Made by a program: the position numbers and the translations under genes. From Picochlorum sp. 'celeri' (Eukaryota > Chlorophyta > Trebouxiophyceae), in assembly GCA_010909725.1 (NCBI GenBank), contig JAACMV010000030.1:124001-188000 (forward strand): a stretch of 64,000 bases of DNA. The letters run 5' to 3'. Under the pieces are notes generated by a model, which ran no database searches, was not told the origin of the DNA, and worked only from the letters and a program-made list of their open reading frames with translations. This document shows, piece by piece, positions 41,956-52,938 of the stretch. How positions within the stretch are numbered: position 1 is the stretch's first letter; the number at the start of each line of letters is the position of its first letter.

Positions 41956-43632
41956 ATGGAGAATACTTCAGACAAGGGATATGCACTCCTAGATTTACCA
42001 GACGATGTACTAGGGCGGATATTGTCATCATTGGATGAAGAGGAGCTCAAGCACTCTGTGCCCTTGTGGAATAGCACGTGTCGTAGACTTTCTCGATTGT
42101 TGATCAGGTCTATCGAATTTCGGTATCCAGACTCTGTGTCAGTGTCGAAAAAGATTGCGTTGTTTCCATGTGCGGAGACTGTTGCTATTCATGGGGTTGA
42201 TGGATATTCCATGGGAAGCATCCTGAAGGATGTGCATGTTGGGTTGGTGAGGCTTGAGAGGTTGGTTTTGAAAGGGGTTTGTATCGACCAGGATGCGATG
42301 GATACTCTCACGGTTTTCAAAGGCAGATTGCGTGAGATTGAGTTTGTCAATGTGGACTTTGACGCGAGTGTTAAAGGTCTGCATGGAGTGCTGGGGGATG
42401 AGCTCTGTGTTTTGAGAATGCAAGATTGTCGGGGTGTGTCGTGTGAGGACTTGCGAGTGGTGTTGAGTGGTGCAAAGAATTTGGAAGAATTGTCTCTGGA
42501 AGGCATGCAGTTGTGTGATGATGTGTTTCTTGGTGTGCATGAAAGGTTGTCCTTTTTGAATGTGTCATCCAGCTGTTCATTCACGTGGAGAGGTATTTCT
42601 CACCTGCGAACGTGCAGGCGGCTGAAGCGGCTTGTACTATCTGCGTGTTATAATATTGATGATGAGGTGTGTAAAGCGATCAAGGAGGCGGTGCCTCAGG
42701 TGGAGGAGCTTGGTCTTTTTGAGTGTGGAGAGCATCTTGGGAGGCAAGGGCTTGAGCATCTCTCCTGTTTGGTTCATTTGAAGACGCTTGATTTTGGATA
42801 TGTATCCGGTTGTTTTGAATCGAAAGATATAGAGGGTATGGTGTCAAAGTTGAAGAAATTAAAGGTGTTGAAGCTTTCCGGCACATCATATGTGGATAAT
42901 AGTGTCCTCCAGGCCTGCATGGAACACTTGCCAGTGCTTGAGAAATTGGACATCAGTGAGTGTCAAGAGATTACGCGAGACGGCTTTATGGTTCTAAGAA
43001 ACTTTAAAATGCTGAAAGATTTAAATCTTGGATGGAATGCTAGGGTCACAGATGATGTGTTGGAATACCTGCCAAGAACACTGCATCGATTGGATGTATC
43101 GTTTTGCTCGAGGCTGTCGGGTGCAGGGCTATGTCATGTGGCGAAATTAAAGAACTTGAATGATTTATGTTTGCGGCGGTGTCGAAAGATTGGAAACAGG
43201 GGAATAGAGGTTTTGACATCTGGGTGCACACGTTTGTCAAAATTGGATATTGCATTCACACAGATTCAGGCAAAAGCGCTTTGTGGTTTACAACGGCTCC
43301 CTGACCTCAAGTATCTTGATATGAGTGACTGCAAGTATGCGACAACGGTCATGGGAATGGCATCGCTGTGTTCGGTCAAGTCGTTGGAGGAGTTGAATCT
43401 ATCAATGAATCCACGGCTGGATGATGGGTGCCTCCATGCAATTAGCTTTCACCCTGGGCTCCGGGTGCTGTCAATTCGGCATTGCCCTGAAGTGTCTTGC
43501 TACGGTGTTTTAGAATGTCGTCGACTGCGGCGACTGAAAAAACTCGATATCTCTGGCTGTTCTGCACGAGTTTCAAGTGCCTCCATTTGTACAGTAGCAT
43601 CCAAATTGGGTGCTCATATTGTGTATCAATAA
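41956..43632 (+). CDS. F-box/leucine-rich-repeat protein (FBXL/AMN1 type)
   Basis: Start at ATG 41956 (the open frame extends to a TTG upstream); 558 residues, one exon. The N terminus LLDLPDDVLGRILSSL is an F-box that would bind SKP1. About 15 Cys-type LRRs follow (LKRLVLSACYNIDDEVCKAI, LEKLDISECQEITRDGFMVL, LRVLSIRHCPEVSC). Such proteins are substrate receptors of SCF ubiquitin ligases; the substrate is unknown. TGTAA at 43652-43656 follows the stop by 20 bases and lies almost on the convergent NOP14 stop at 43659. Confidence 0.88.
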   Translation: MENTSDKGYALLDLPDDVLGRILSSLDEEELKHSVPLWNSTCRRLSRLLIRSIEFRYPDSVSVSKKIALFPCAETVAIHGVDGYSMGSILKDVHVGLVRLERLVLKGVCIDQDAMDTLTVFKGRLREIEFVNVDFDASVKGLHGVLGDELCVLRMQDCRGVSCEDLRVVLSGAKNLEELSLEGMQLCDDVFLGVHERLSFLNVSSSCSFTWRGISHLRTCRRLKRLVLSACYNIDDEVCKAIKEAVPQVEELGLFECGEHLGRQGLEHLSCLVHLKTLDFGYVSGCFESKDIEGMVSKLKKLKVLKLSGTSYVDNSVLQACMEHLPVLEKLDISECQEITRDGFMVLRNFKMLKDLNLGWNARVTDDVLEYLPRTLHRLDVSFCSRLSGAGLCHVAKLKNLNDLCLRRCRKIGNRGIEVLTSGCTRLSKLDIAFTQIQAKALCGLQRLPDLKYLDMSDCKYATTVMGMASLCSVKSLEELNLSMNPRLDDGCLHAISFHPGLRVLSIRHCPEVSCYGVLECRRLRRLKKLDISGCSARVSSASICTVASKLGAHIVYQ

Positions 43633-43658
43633 CATGTATATTACAATTTTGTGTAACA

Positions 43659-46518
43659 TTATTTCTTTTTTTTCTTTTTCCACATCCCTCCTTGGCCTCC
43701 ACTCTTGAAATCAGACTCTTGCTGCTGGAGGAAGGATATGGCTCGTTTCGCACTGTTGTCAAGTCTTGTTTGGAGCCTGCGCTTTTCTTCATCCCTCACA
43801 CCAGCCATAAATACAGCATCCTTTCTAAGTTCTCGAATAGCTCCACGTTCTTCCTTTCTGATTTGTCGCTTGAGACGCCGTTCTTCAGCTCGTTCCCTGT
43901 CTGGGTCATAGTCCTTGCCCTTTGCGTAGGATTCTTCAAACCGTGGGTTGTACTGTTTGACCGCTGGAGCTTTTGATATGGAGGAAATATAGACTGGTTT
44001 CCGTTTGCTGGATATTTCATCAGATTTATCCCTGAGTTCATCTGCTAAACGCTGTGCAGCTGTCAAGAGTTCTGGATCAAGGTAGCAAGGCTTTGATGAT
44101 GCATGGGCACTCAACTCCTCCAGCAGGAGCACTGCTGGGCTGAAAAGCTCTTCAAAAGCTTCGACGTAAACGCTAGATGAAATAGTTCTGGTGAGTTCCA
44201 AAGTGGCGTTGAGTAACGAGTTGCAGAAGGATTCGGATGTGAAATCCTGTGAGCCATGTAAGCAGTCTTCGAGATTCAACCCCACGCTGTACCCCTTTCT
44301 AGCTTTGAATTGAGATCTATGCAGGGCCTTCATCCATTGGAGATTTTCAGATTCTTCGAACTCCAAGGAAATATACCCTTTGAAGCATTGTAACAGCCCA
44401 GTTGCAAAACACAATGCCTCTGGAGAGAATCGACCAGAGCGGGCATGGGCATGGACCAGTAGGTGTGACACAAGTAGTCCTTTGACGGCATGGACCGGCT
44501 CCACAATGGGGCACAAAAGCAGAGAAGAGCTTAGAAATGTGCATAATGGCGTGAGAACTTGATGCCTTTTGTCAGTCACTGGATAAATATCCATGAAAAG
44601 CTTGCTGAGCAAAATCATTCTGTTTGAAGGCCATGCATTGACACGCTCGACTGGATCTTTAAGCGATCGTTTCATCGCTTCATATTCCTTCTCAAGTCTT
44701 GATCGTGCCAACACGCCTGAATAGTAAGGTACAAGAGGAGTCATTTCTGCAATATGTGACACCAAGGCATCTAGTGTACCAAATGGAATGGGAGTCTGCC
44801 CTGCAAGTGAGACAAAATGTTGCAAGATGCAGCCATATAAGACCTGCATCTTCTTTCGACCACCTTCTGATAGCGCAGCAGCATTGTATGCTCTCACCCG
44901 ACTAATCATCTCGTGCATCTGTTCTGGCTCAAGGGCATCCACAAGCCTCTTGAAATCATCATATGACTCTGGGAGTGCTGGGGTGAATGTCAAATTCAAT
45001 GTATCCTCCTGATCATGCTCTGAAGTTTCGTCGTCTTGTTTTGGAGAGGGATGCTTTTCATCAGACTGATTGTCTTCTTCCTCATCCTCTTCGCTGGAAT
45101 CCTCCTCTGAGTTTTCAGATTCGCCTGATTCATCCTCGCTCTCACTCACAGATTTGGATCCATTTTTCAGTATTCCCTTTGTATCTCCCATCTTGTGCCG
45201 CTTGAGTAATTCGAGAGCGACATCCCGGAATTGCTCCTGCAAGGGATGGTTTCCACTGGCTTGTTCCTGACGCCTCTTTTCAACAGCACTCACACCATCT
45301 TCGTACTCACTGTCATCCTCATCATCACTCGTACCCTCTTCCTCTTCTTCTTCTTGCTGCCTCATCTTCTCCTTCATACGTGCCCGTCGAGCAGCATATC
45401 CACCAGTTGGCGCAGCACCAAGGCCACTGATTCCTTCAAAGTCATCTTCAAGATCATCACCACCCTGCAGTATTGCCAATCAAAAGTCAACATACATAAA
45501 GTTCTCTTCACTATAATACAGAAATCATTTTAATACAACAAATAACGCACCTTTTCTCGATGCACTCGTTGTTTTTCTAGTTCCTCCAGTCTCTGCCGCT
45601 CTAAATCCGCCAGCTCCTCCTTGGTCAATGTCCTCTCACCAGCCTGAGCTTTGGCTTCAAACACCAACTCCCTAGTCAGCGAGTCAAACTTTTTATCCTC
45701 CTCCGATATCAATTTTTTCCCCTTCTCTCGTTCTTCTGCACGCGACCCTTTTGGTCTCATCATCTCGGATGTAAGATTTTCCTGGGCCAGCTCCTTCCAA
45801 GCCACATCCAATGCATCAGTCTCATCCAAATCTTCTTCCCTCTGTTTCGCTTTCATTGCTTTAAACATCTTACTCTTGGCAATGACCTCCTCCATAATTT
45901 CCTTTTTCGTCTTGTGCCTCGGTGACCCCCCTCCTTCCTCCTTCCCACCACCAAAATTGTACTGCTCCAAGAGATCAGTTCCATCATCATCATCATCATC
46001 CAGAATACGGCTCTCTGGCATCCTAGATAACGTCTCATCTAGACTCTGCCCCATATGAGTCAATCCTTCTCCATCATCATACTCGTCCTCCTCAGCAAGT
46101 GTGAATTTTGACCCAGAAAGCTCCTTCAACCGCTGCTTCTGAAACCTCATCAACGCCTTCTCTTCTTGAGTCAAACTCGCGTCATCTTCCCCAAAACGAC
46201 GATCAACAAACGCATTATTCTTCCTCAACTGCTTATACTCCACGAGAAGGGTATCTTTTCGCTACAAACACGCACACATACATACTTGATACCTGACAAC
46301 AAGAACAAAACAAAAACTCGCCCACATACCTTCTCAACTGCCGCTGAGCGCAGCTGCGTCGTCCTCTTGGTATCACCTTTAGTCTTCTTACCTAATACAT
46401 TGAACTTTTTCCTCGTCCGGATCTGTTCGAATGCATTCTTTGCTGCTGCGGACTTTTCAATGTCGCGCTTCAACCTGCTCTTCGCAGCTAATTTGGCCTT
46501 TGACTTGCTTCTACCCAT
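43659..46518 (-). CDS. NOP14: Nucleolar small-subunit processome protein NOP14
   Basis: Three exons: 46330-46518, 45551-46261, 43659-45464 (introns 68 and 86 bases, all phase 0); 901 residues, slightly longer than human NOP14. The N terminus has basic helices and NAFEQIRTRKKFNVLGKKTKG, then NAFVDRRFGEDDASLTQEEK, both family hallmarks. Acidic stretches occupy the middle. The C-terminal half carries the NOP14 core (PESYDDFKRLVDALEPEQM, CPIVEPVHAVKGLLVSHLLV) and ends YNPRFEESYAKGKDYDPDRE, RKDAVFMAGVRDEEKR and a Lys tail. It acts in U3-dependent 18S rRNA processing. Its poly(A)-like signal (reverse TGTAA, 43641-43645) falls in the 26-base gap to the F-box stop. Confidence 0.95.
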
Positions 46519-46906
46519 ACTTTAATTTCTAAAGATACAGCAAAACCACGACTATCGTTCAAATATCAAAGCAGCATGCACGAGTCCATTGCATGGCCCA
46601 ATTCTCTTTCCCCAAGCATTCACGAAACCACCAATGATTCAATATACTCGTTGAATATTAAATACGTAATGGCATCTCAGGAAGCAAGATGGCCAGATTG
46701 ATTCAGGATACTTGGGAGTGCAGGCAATTCTTATTCTTTCTTTTGAAGGAAAGCATCTTCCTTCAAAAGGACAATCCAGTCCCTAGGCCTGTGTACGACA
46801 GGAATCGCATTCAAATAATTTTCTTTAATACTATAGTCGTGCTATGGTGTGTTGAATCGACCCAAACCGTAGTTCTGACAGCGAACGAGTGCAGAAACAG
46901 ATTGTC
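46519..46906. promoter_or_regulatory. Divergent gap between NOP14 and PSS with a strong hairpin
   Basis: 388 bases with both promoters. The main feature is the 12-bp hairpin at 46740-46769. The plus-strand ORF running through this gap (46689-46979) has no recognisable content and is not called. Confidence 0.45.
46740..46769 (+). repeat. Perfect 12-bp inverted repeat with 6-base loop
   Basis: CTTTTGAAGGAA (46740-46751), loop AGCATC (46752-46757), TTCCTTCAAAAG (46758-46769). It lies 138 bases before the phosphatidylserine synthase ATG, in the promoter or 5' leader. If transcribed it would form a stable stem-loop. Confidence 0.75.
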
Positions 46907-48285
46907 ATGGTTGTTTCAACGCGACACACGAAACGTCAGGATACGGGCGGAGTTTCTGGAAAAAAACATAAAAAAATAGATGGATCTACGCATACTGATT
47001 ATGATCCATGGACTCAGTTTCTCTATGTTCCCAGGACGGTGACTTTTCTGGTTGTGGGTCTGTTGGCTCTGACGTATTTTAGCCATCCTTTTGAATCTAG
47101 CAGCATACAAGATCCGTTGGCGGCACGGAAAGCATCGTACGAGAATGTAAAGCATGGAATATGGGCGATTGTCTCTGTATTTTTGGGGTATTCTGCTGTT
47201 CAAGGGACGTCTTCTCCTCATCTGGTCAGGCCGCATCCATCATTTTGGAAGCTGGTGCATGGTGTCATGATCTGCTATCTCTCCTTCATGGTCTTCCTTC
47301 TGTTTCAGACTGTGGATGATGCTCGTATATTTCTCAAGGTATGGTGTATGCGTTGAACCTGGTGGGTGGCGAGAAGAGCAAACATGATATGGTGCTTGCT
47401 GTGCAGCATTTGTACCCAGAGCTGGGTGTGGAATTGGCAGAGAGGGCATACGGCGAATCGTGCAATCTTCTTCTTCCTGACGGTCATGTGAACTGGGGTG
47501 TGATTAAAGATACTGTTTTTGATGAATTTGTCATAGCGCATACGTTGGGATGGTGGGGTAAAGCCCTCATCTTGAGGAATGAAGGGATGCTGTGGGTTGT
47601 GAGCATCACATTTGAACTTCTTGAACTGACTTTTCAGCATCTACTGCCGAATTTTAACGAATGTTGGTGGGATTCGTGGATATTAGATGTGTTAATATGC
47701 AATTTTATTGGTATCGTGACAGGCATGTGGACTGTTCGCTATTTCCATAGCAAGGAGTATAATTGGAGGGGAATATCAGAGCAGCCTACATTGTTTGCAA
47801 AAGCGCGGCGAGGTATCATGCAGTTCACACCGCACTCGCTGGATAGTTTCCAGTGGCATATATTTTCAACACCGAAGAGATGCTTACAATGCTTCTTCCC
47901 TGGAGCTGTGATCCTTTTGTTCGAAGTAAACCACTTCTTTTTGAAGTATGAATTATGGGTCCCACCCACCAATCCTCTCAACACAATCAGACTGTCAATT
48001 CTCTTTCTGATGGCTATACCAGGGATTCGCGAGTATTATGAATTCATCGAGTCAGATTCCAATGATATCTTTAATAAACTGGGTCCGTTTGCATGGACAG
48101 CGGTCGCTATTGCGTTTGTGGAGACATTAATCATTATAAAGTTTGGACATGGCATGTTCCCGCAGCCTTGGCCGACCAAAGTCCTGGTCGCATGGGGCAC
48201 CGCTGCCGCAGTCTTCCTCGTGGTATTTAGCACGTGGAGCTTTCGATTCTATTGGAAGAAGACGAAGAAAGACAAGAGAGTTTGA
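46907..48285 (+). CDS. PSS1: Phosphatidylserine synthase (base-exchange type)
   Basis: Two exons, 46907-47338 and 47407-48285 (68-base intron, phase 0); start at ATG 46907 because the longer frame begins with GTG; 436 residues. Multiple membrane helices. Family motifs span the junction (DDARIFLK then HLYPELGVELAERAYGESC) and continue with DEFVIAHTLGWWGKALILR, FELLELTFQHLLPNFNECWW and MWTVRYFHSKEYNWRGIS. The enzyme swaps the head group of PE or PC for serine in the ER. The C terminus KDKRV fits a KxKxx ER-retrieval signal. Convergent with uL13, 52 bases between stops. Confidence 0.94.
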
Positions 48286-48337
48286 ATGATTTTATTTTGA
48301 AAGTTTACAACGATTACTACTTTTTGAAACAAACAAA

Positions 48338-49201
48338 TCACTGCACTGATGGCTTGGCGTCAATCAACTGTGTGATATCCTTTGGCTTTTGAGCCTCATG
48401 TGGGTGAGATGCTCCCTTGTATACCTTGAGATGATTGAACAATTTGCTTCCTATGCGACCCTTTGGCAACATACCTTTGACTGCCTTCTCCAAAATTCTC
48501 TCTGGGATACGTGCTCTAACCTGCTCCAGGGTCTCTTTCTTCCAGCTACCTGGACGTCCAACAGTGTGACGATGGTAGATCTTCTGTTGCTCTTTCCTTC
48601 CAGTCACATCAATCTTGTCGGCATTGATGACAATGACAAAGGCTCCCATGTCCATTGATGGAGTATACCCTGGGCTGTTCTTACCACGAATATGATTCGC
48701 CACCAGGCTTGCAACTCTTCCGAGAGTCTTTCCCTCAGCGTCTACAATATACCAATCTTTGTGTACACTTGCGGCATCGCTAGCAGTTGGATAATATGTA
48801 TCATTCCACTTATCTGCTCCCAAGCTCTGAGCTGCGGCAGCTGCACAAGAGAAAAACCATGCATCAGTCCATGAAATCACCCTGCCATTGTCATACAATC
48901 ATGCATATATAAAATGTACCATATGCAACGTACCATGACAGACTCCAGCGGCACGCCTTGCCACAGTAGGGCGTACTACAGGCGCCACGGAATATCCTAC
49001 AACATGAGCAGAGTTCTGCAAACACAATTCGATCGTTAGTAGTGGATTTCGACCATTAAAAATTCATCTAGAGATATATTGAAGGTTTAGATACCCAGCA
49101 TCAGCACGAGTGACAGAAGGTGTCGTCGGCGTACACCATACCTTTCTGATAGCAGCTCTAGGGACCCCCGTTTGGGACACAGAAACAGTTGCGCTCATCA
49201 T
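48338..49201 (-). CDS. RPL13: Plastid ribosomal protein uL13
   Basis: Three exons: 49142-49201, 48934-49015, 48338-48840 (introns 126 and 93 bases); 214 residues. Exons 1-2 encode a transit peptide ([20 protein letters not shown], then [17 protein letters not shown]). The mature part has [60 protein letters not shown] and [18 protein letters not shown], matching plant plastid L13 rather than cytosolic L13a. It belongs to the plastid 50S subunit. It is divergent from the plastid-type uS15 gene with 378 bases between starts; the two transit peptides share a near-identical decapeptide. Reverse TGTAA at 48305-48309 lies 29 bases after the stop. Confidence 0.93.
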
Positions 49202-49579
49202 CCTATATAGTTTGAAAATAATGTATCGTTTTAGCGTCGGTCACAGGCACAATGTACCAGTGTAAGGCGATGTTCTGGGATGGATGCCATGAGGGAGGAA
49301 TGCGTTGACAAGTCCCATCGGGGGTATACTCTGATGGGGTACTAGTGATTGAGAGAGACGGCCGTCTGCCGGCTCCTGTCTCGTGTGGTGGAGCGAGTTT
49401 CATCCAACAATGGACAATGCACTGGATCAATGGGATACTTTGATCGACTTACCAACCGACTCTTGGCAATAAAAATATATTCTATAGGAATTTCATAGTT
49501 TGGATTGCGTCGATTGCGTAGAAACTGCTTCATAGTAGACACAAGTTTCAGTGCAGTCGGAGCCAGAAGAGATACAAGT
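49202..49579. promoter_or_regulatory. Bidirectional promoter region of the uL13/uS15 pair
   Basis: 378 bases between two divergent starts for proteins of the same organellar ribosome. It probably holds shared control elements. Short inverted sequence GACGGCCGTC occurs at about 49357-49366. No gene in this gap is supported. Confidence 0.5.
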
Positions 49580-50177
49580 ATGGTCGCATTTTTATCAGTC
49601 CAGACACAGTCAGGTATGAAAAATATCACGATGTGATACAATGTAGCACGAGTGGTAGGCTCATTGGCATTGTATGTGTGTGCTGCAGTGTCTCTGCGTG
49701 GGGCCGTCGTTCCAGTTGCTCGCCCAACAGTTGTTCGCCGTAGCATTGCTCAGCCAATTAGGTATGTTGATTGGATAGGAAATGTATGGATAGATATTCC
49801 CTCACAGGACGGAGGGACGTTGTTCTAGGTGGATGGTATGTGAACAGTCGACACCCTGTACTGAACGCTTTGCCCTTGTTGCTTGCAGCGCCAGATACCG
49901 TGGACACGGGACTGACTTGTCAAAGGTGCCAGATTTCCAGCGTCATGAGAACGATTCTGGTTCTCCAGAGGCTCAGATTGCCCGCATGAGTGCCAGGGTG
50001 ATCCAGCTCACAGACCATTTGAGAGTGCACAAGACTGACTACTCAACCAGACGCGGACTCATGGCTGTCCTCTCCAAGAGAAAGCAGTTGCTCAAGTATC
50101 TCAGAAGTAAAGATAAGGCTGCATATGAGAGGTGCATCAATGAGCTTGGAATTCGCCAGCTCAAGGCTGAGGTGTAA
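49580..50177 (+). CDS. RPS15: Ribosomal protein uS15, plastid-type and nucleus-encoded
   Basis: Three exons: 49580-49613, 49689-49761, 49889-50177 (introns 75 and 127 bases); 131 residues. I place the 5' exons because the third has no convincing start and all phases close: MVAFLSVQTQS, then VSLRGAVVPVARPTVVRRSI, then the S15 body. The body has FQRHENDSGSPEAQIARM, LRVHKTDYSTRRGLMAVL, KRKQLLKYLRSKDKAAY and INELGIRQLKAEV; the KTDY and GIRQLK features resemble plastid S15. In land plants rps15 stays in the plastid genome, so a nuclear copy implies gene transfer. A mitochondrial S15 is the main alternative; the pairing with uL13 and the shared transit motif favour plastid. Confidence 0.85.
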
Positions 50178-50358
50178 AACATAGTTTGAGTACAACAGGA
50201 TTATAATTTTAATGTTTGCGTATAATAACAATACAAATATAATCTAGACGAAACAGAATGGGTACAGAATTCCTGTGAACAATATGTGAGTACCATGTCC
50301 CACACAAGACGTGGCATGCAATGCAAATAGACTATCAAGGCCGAAGAGATATGCGTCG

Positions 50359-51012
50359 TCAGGATGTTTTAAAGACGGTTGCATTATTTTCAGCAATGGC
50401 CTTCTTCATCTGCTCATCCTGCTGTTTCATTCTCTCCAGCCAATCACTCCCTTGAGTCTGAGATTCATACTCTTTCGGCAGCAGCGAGGGTCCTCCTGCA
50501 TGATATTCTACAGTATTCTTTGCATTCACATCATGTGAATGTATCGATTGCTTCAATGCCTCATCTCCATGCGATGATCCACCGTTGGCATCATACGTGC
50601 AAAAGGTGTCGTGCGTCTTCTCCAAAGCAGTGTCCAGTTGCCTCACATTTTCGGCTTCCTGCGACATTCACAACAGGTCAATCAGTCCTTGTTTGATCTC
50701 AAAAACACCAGCAAGAATAATAATACTTCAAAGGACACCTACCTTTATCAGTATATCTTTGCAGTAATTCGACTCGTAGTCTTTTCGTAGTCCTTGAAAC
50801 TGAAGGTCCAGCTTGGTCCGCTCCTCTTCCGCGACGCGTTCGAATTCCTGAATGGGGTTTCCGCGCGCTCGTCCCACATATAATGTCCCATTATCATTTG
50901 CTTTCGATTGACTTTCATCTAAGGCCGGAGGTCTGCCCGTACTCTCCTCCGAGGCTACCAAACGGGTATGCCCACTTGGGTTCTCCACAACAAGGCCTAT
51001 TCTCTCGTCCAT
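50359..51012 (-). CDS. Unknown coiled-coil protein
   Basis: Two exons, 50743-51012 and 50359-50658 (84-base intron, phase 0); 189 residues, not recognised. Hydrophilic with probable helices at EFERVAEEERTKLDLQFQGL, ENVRQLDTALEKTHDTF and DWLERMKQQDEQMKKAIAEN. No membrane span or signal. The charge pattern suggests a subunit of a coiled-coil assembly. Exon junction is supported by GTAGGT donor and GCAG acceptor and by uninterrupted helix propensity across it. Confidence 0.6.
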
Positions 51013-51891
51013 TACTGCCTCCCACAGGATCTCTGCTGCTATAGTATGTGCATAGAAGTAGACAGAATGCTTTATAGATTTACAAATTGGACCAGGAGGG
51101 AAGGGACATTCAAAGGAACGAAGAATTCTCTAGGTCATCGGTATGATCCTATCAAAAACAAACTTGACGGTGAAGTATGTAATTGATATACGCCAACCAT
51201 TGAACAGTGTGTTTGACGGTACATACCCGATAGGGTAGAATCTCACCGAGATACGTAAATCTTCTTTTTAATGCTGCTCCGACAAGGGAAACGAAACCCA
51301 GAGGGAAGGCATGATTGACGGGCCCATAGACAGCCTTGTATACCGTAGAACTTGTCCATGGTATATTTTGAAGGTATGGCTTTGCTGTCATGTGAATATA
51401 TGGTGAAGCAATGTGCCAGTTGACCATCTGCCAAAGTGGCGCCTAATTTGCCATCTATCGGATTTGGATAGAGAGCAGATTGACTAGGTTCCAAGATTCT
51501 GTTGATGGCCCCATACACTTCCAATCCCACAGACATCTCGTCCACAATTATTACTCATTTTGTAGCACATCCGGGGTAAACTGAGGGCTCTCCTAAGGAT
51601 TCTTTGGCCGTATCTTGTCTTTCAGTCTTATCGACAACACTCCAGAGATAGAGACAAAAAAGAGGTTATAGATACGGCTACGGACAGAAGTTTGCTCAGT
51701 TGACGACAATTTTGATTCAGATATTTTGAAAGTATCTCTATCTGTAGATAGTGGATGTGCTGCCCTCAAAACGAGTGATTTTGTTGGTCTAGCTCTTTGG
51801 GTCTGGAAATGGCTTGTAGCGATTTGAAGGGAGAGTAGATAGAACTACAACGACGGGATACGTTTAATATCATCTGAAAGAAAATACGGAT
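51013..51891. other. Long gap before the CSD-RRM gene with a weak minus-strand ORF
   Basis: 879 bases. On the minus strand an ATG ORF at 51243-51536 (about 97 residues, starting MSVGLEVYGAINRILEPSQ) overlaps another open frame at 51152-51427. They could be pieces of a small spliced gene, but no donor and acceptor pair joins them convincingly and neither is recognised. The part from 51550 to 51891 is the promoter side of the CSD-RRM gene. Confidence 0.3.
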
Positions 51892-52910
51892 ATGAACGAC
51901 GCATATATCGAGCAAACTCAGTCTAGCACTGATGTCAGCGATTCAGAAGCCCTTGGGTTGTCAAGTGGTGAGCCTCATGAGAAGGTCGATCAAGGCGAAA
52001 AAGAGCCAGAACCTTCTTCAAAGGTGTGTTACAACGATTTGGATTGGATTGTCATCATGATATTGTACTCTACAGAATTTCATGAGCTGTGCAGGATGGA
52101 TCAACCAGAGCTTTTGGGCATGTGAAGTGGTTCAACTGCTCCAAAGGGTTTGGGTTCATAACCATGGATGGTACCGACGAAGAGGTATTTGTACATCAGA
52201 GTAATATTGATACTGAAGGGTTTCGAAGTCTACAGGAGGAAGAGCCTGTAGAATTCGATCTCGTGGTGGGAGAGGATGGTAAGAAGAAGGCATTCCATGT
52301 AACAGGGCCAGGTGGGGCACCACCAAGAGGCCATTATCATGGCCATTCCGGCAGGCCTGTTATGCCAGGAATGGAAATACCTGGCATGGAAGGTGGATAT
52401 ATGCCCCAAGGTCTGCCAGGACAGGCGTATCCTGTCATGGGAAGAATGCCTCAAGGCCCAAGTGGACCAGGTATGCCGCCTCATGGATACTATACAACCC
52501 AATTACCCCCAGAGGCATTTATGGGATATTATCCCATGAGTGGTTCTGGATATCCACAGTACTCTGCGCAGCAGATAATCTCTCCTAGTGGACGGGGATT
52601 CTTTCCGGGCGGGCAGAATTGGGCAGGTGCAAGGCCTCCTCCTCCTGGCCAGCCAGGGTTTAGCAGCGGTCTTCAGGTAGTTGTTCACAATCTTCCCTGG
52701 GACTGCACGTGGCAGCAATTGAAAAATGCATTTGAAAGTTGTGGTGAGATAGAAAGGGCTGACGTTGTATTTGACAGTCAGGGGCGATCGCGTGGGTTTG
52801 GTATTGTGCGCTTCCCTAACCAGGAATCAGCAGAACTGGCAGTTCAAACAATGAACAATAAAACAATAGGTGGCAGAGTTGTATCTGTTCGTGTAGATAG
52901 ATTTGCCTGA
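51892..52910 (+). CDS. Cold-shock domain plus RRM protein, NAB1-like
   Basis: Two exons, 51892-52023 and 52095-52910 (71-base intron, phase 0); 315 residues. After an acidic 44-residue leader comes a cold-shock domain with GHVKWFNCSKGFGFITM and EVFVHQSNI. A Gly/Pro/Met-rich linker of about 130 residues follows. The C-terminal RRM (about 240-315) has LQVVVHNLPWDCTW as RNP2 region and SRGFGIVRF as RNP1, with cysteines in WDCTW and FESCGE. N-terminal CSD with C-terminal RRM is the layout of Chlamydomonas NAB1, a cytosolic repressor of LHCII mRNA translation that is controlled by cysteine redox state; orthology is inferred from layout. This protein is longer than NAB1 because of the leader and linker. 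TGTAA at 52916-52920 follows the stop. Confidence 0.85.
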
Positions 52911-52938
52911 AGCAATGTAACAGATAATGTCATCTTCA

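Noticed and set aside
51152..51536. A minus-strand gene upstream of the CSD-RRM gene
   Set aside because: Two overlapping frames look weakly protein-like but cannot be joined by a consistent splice and match nothing I recognise.
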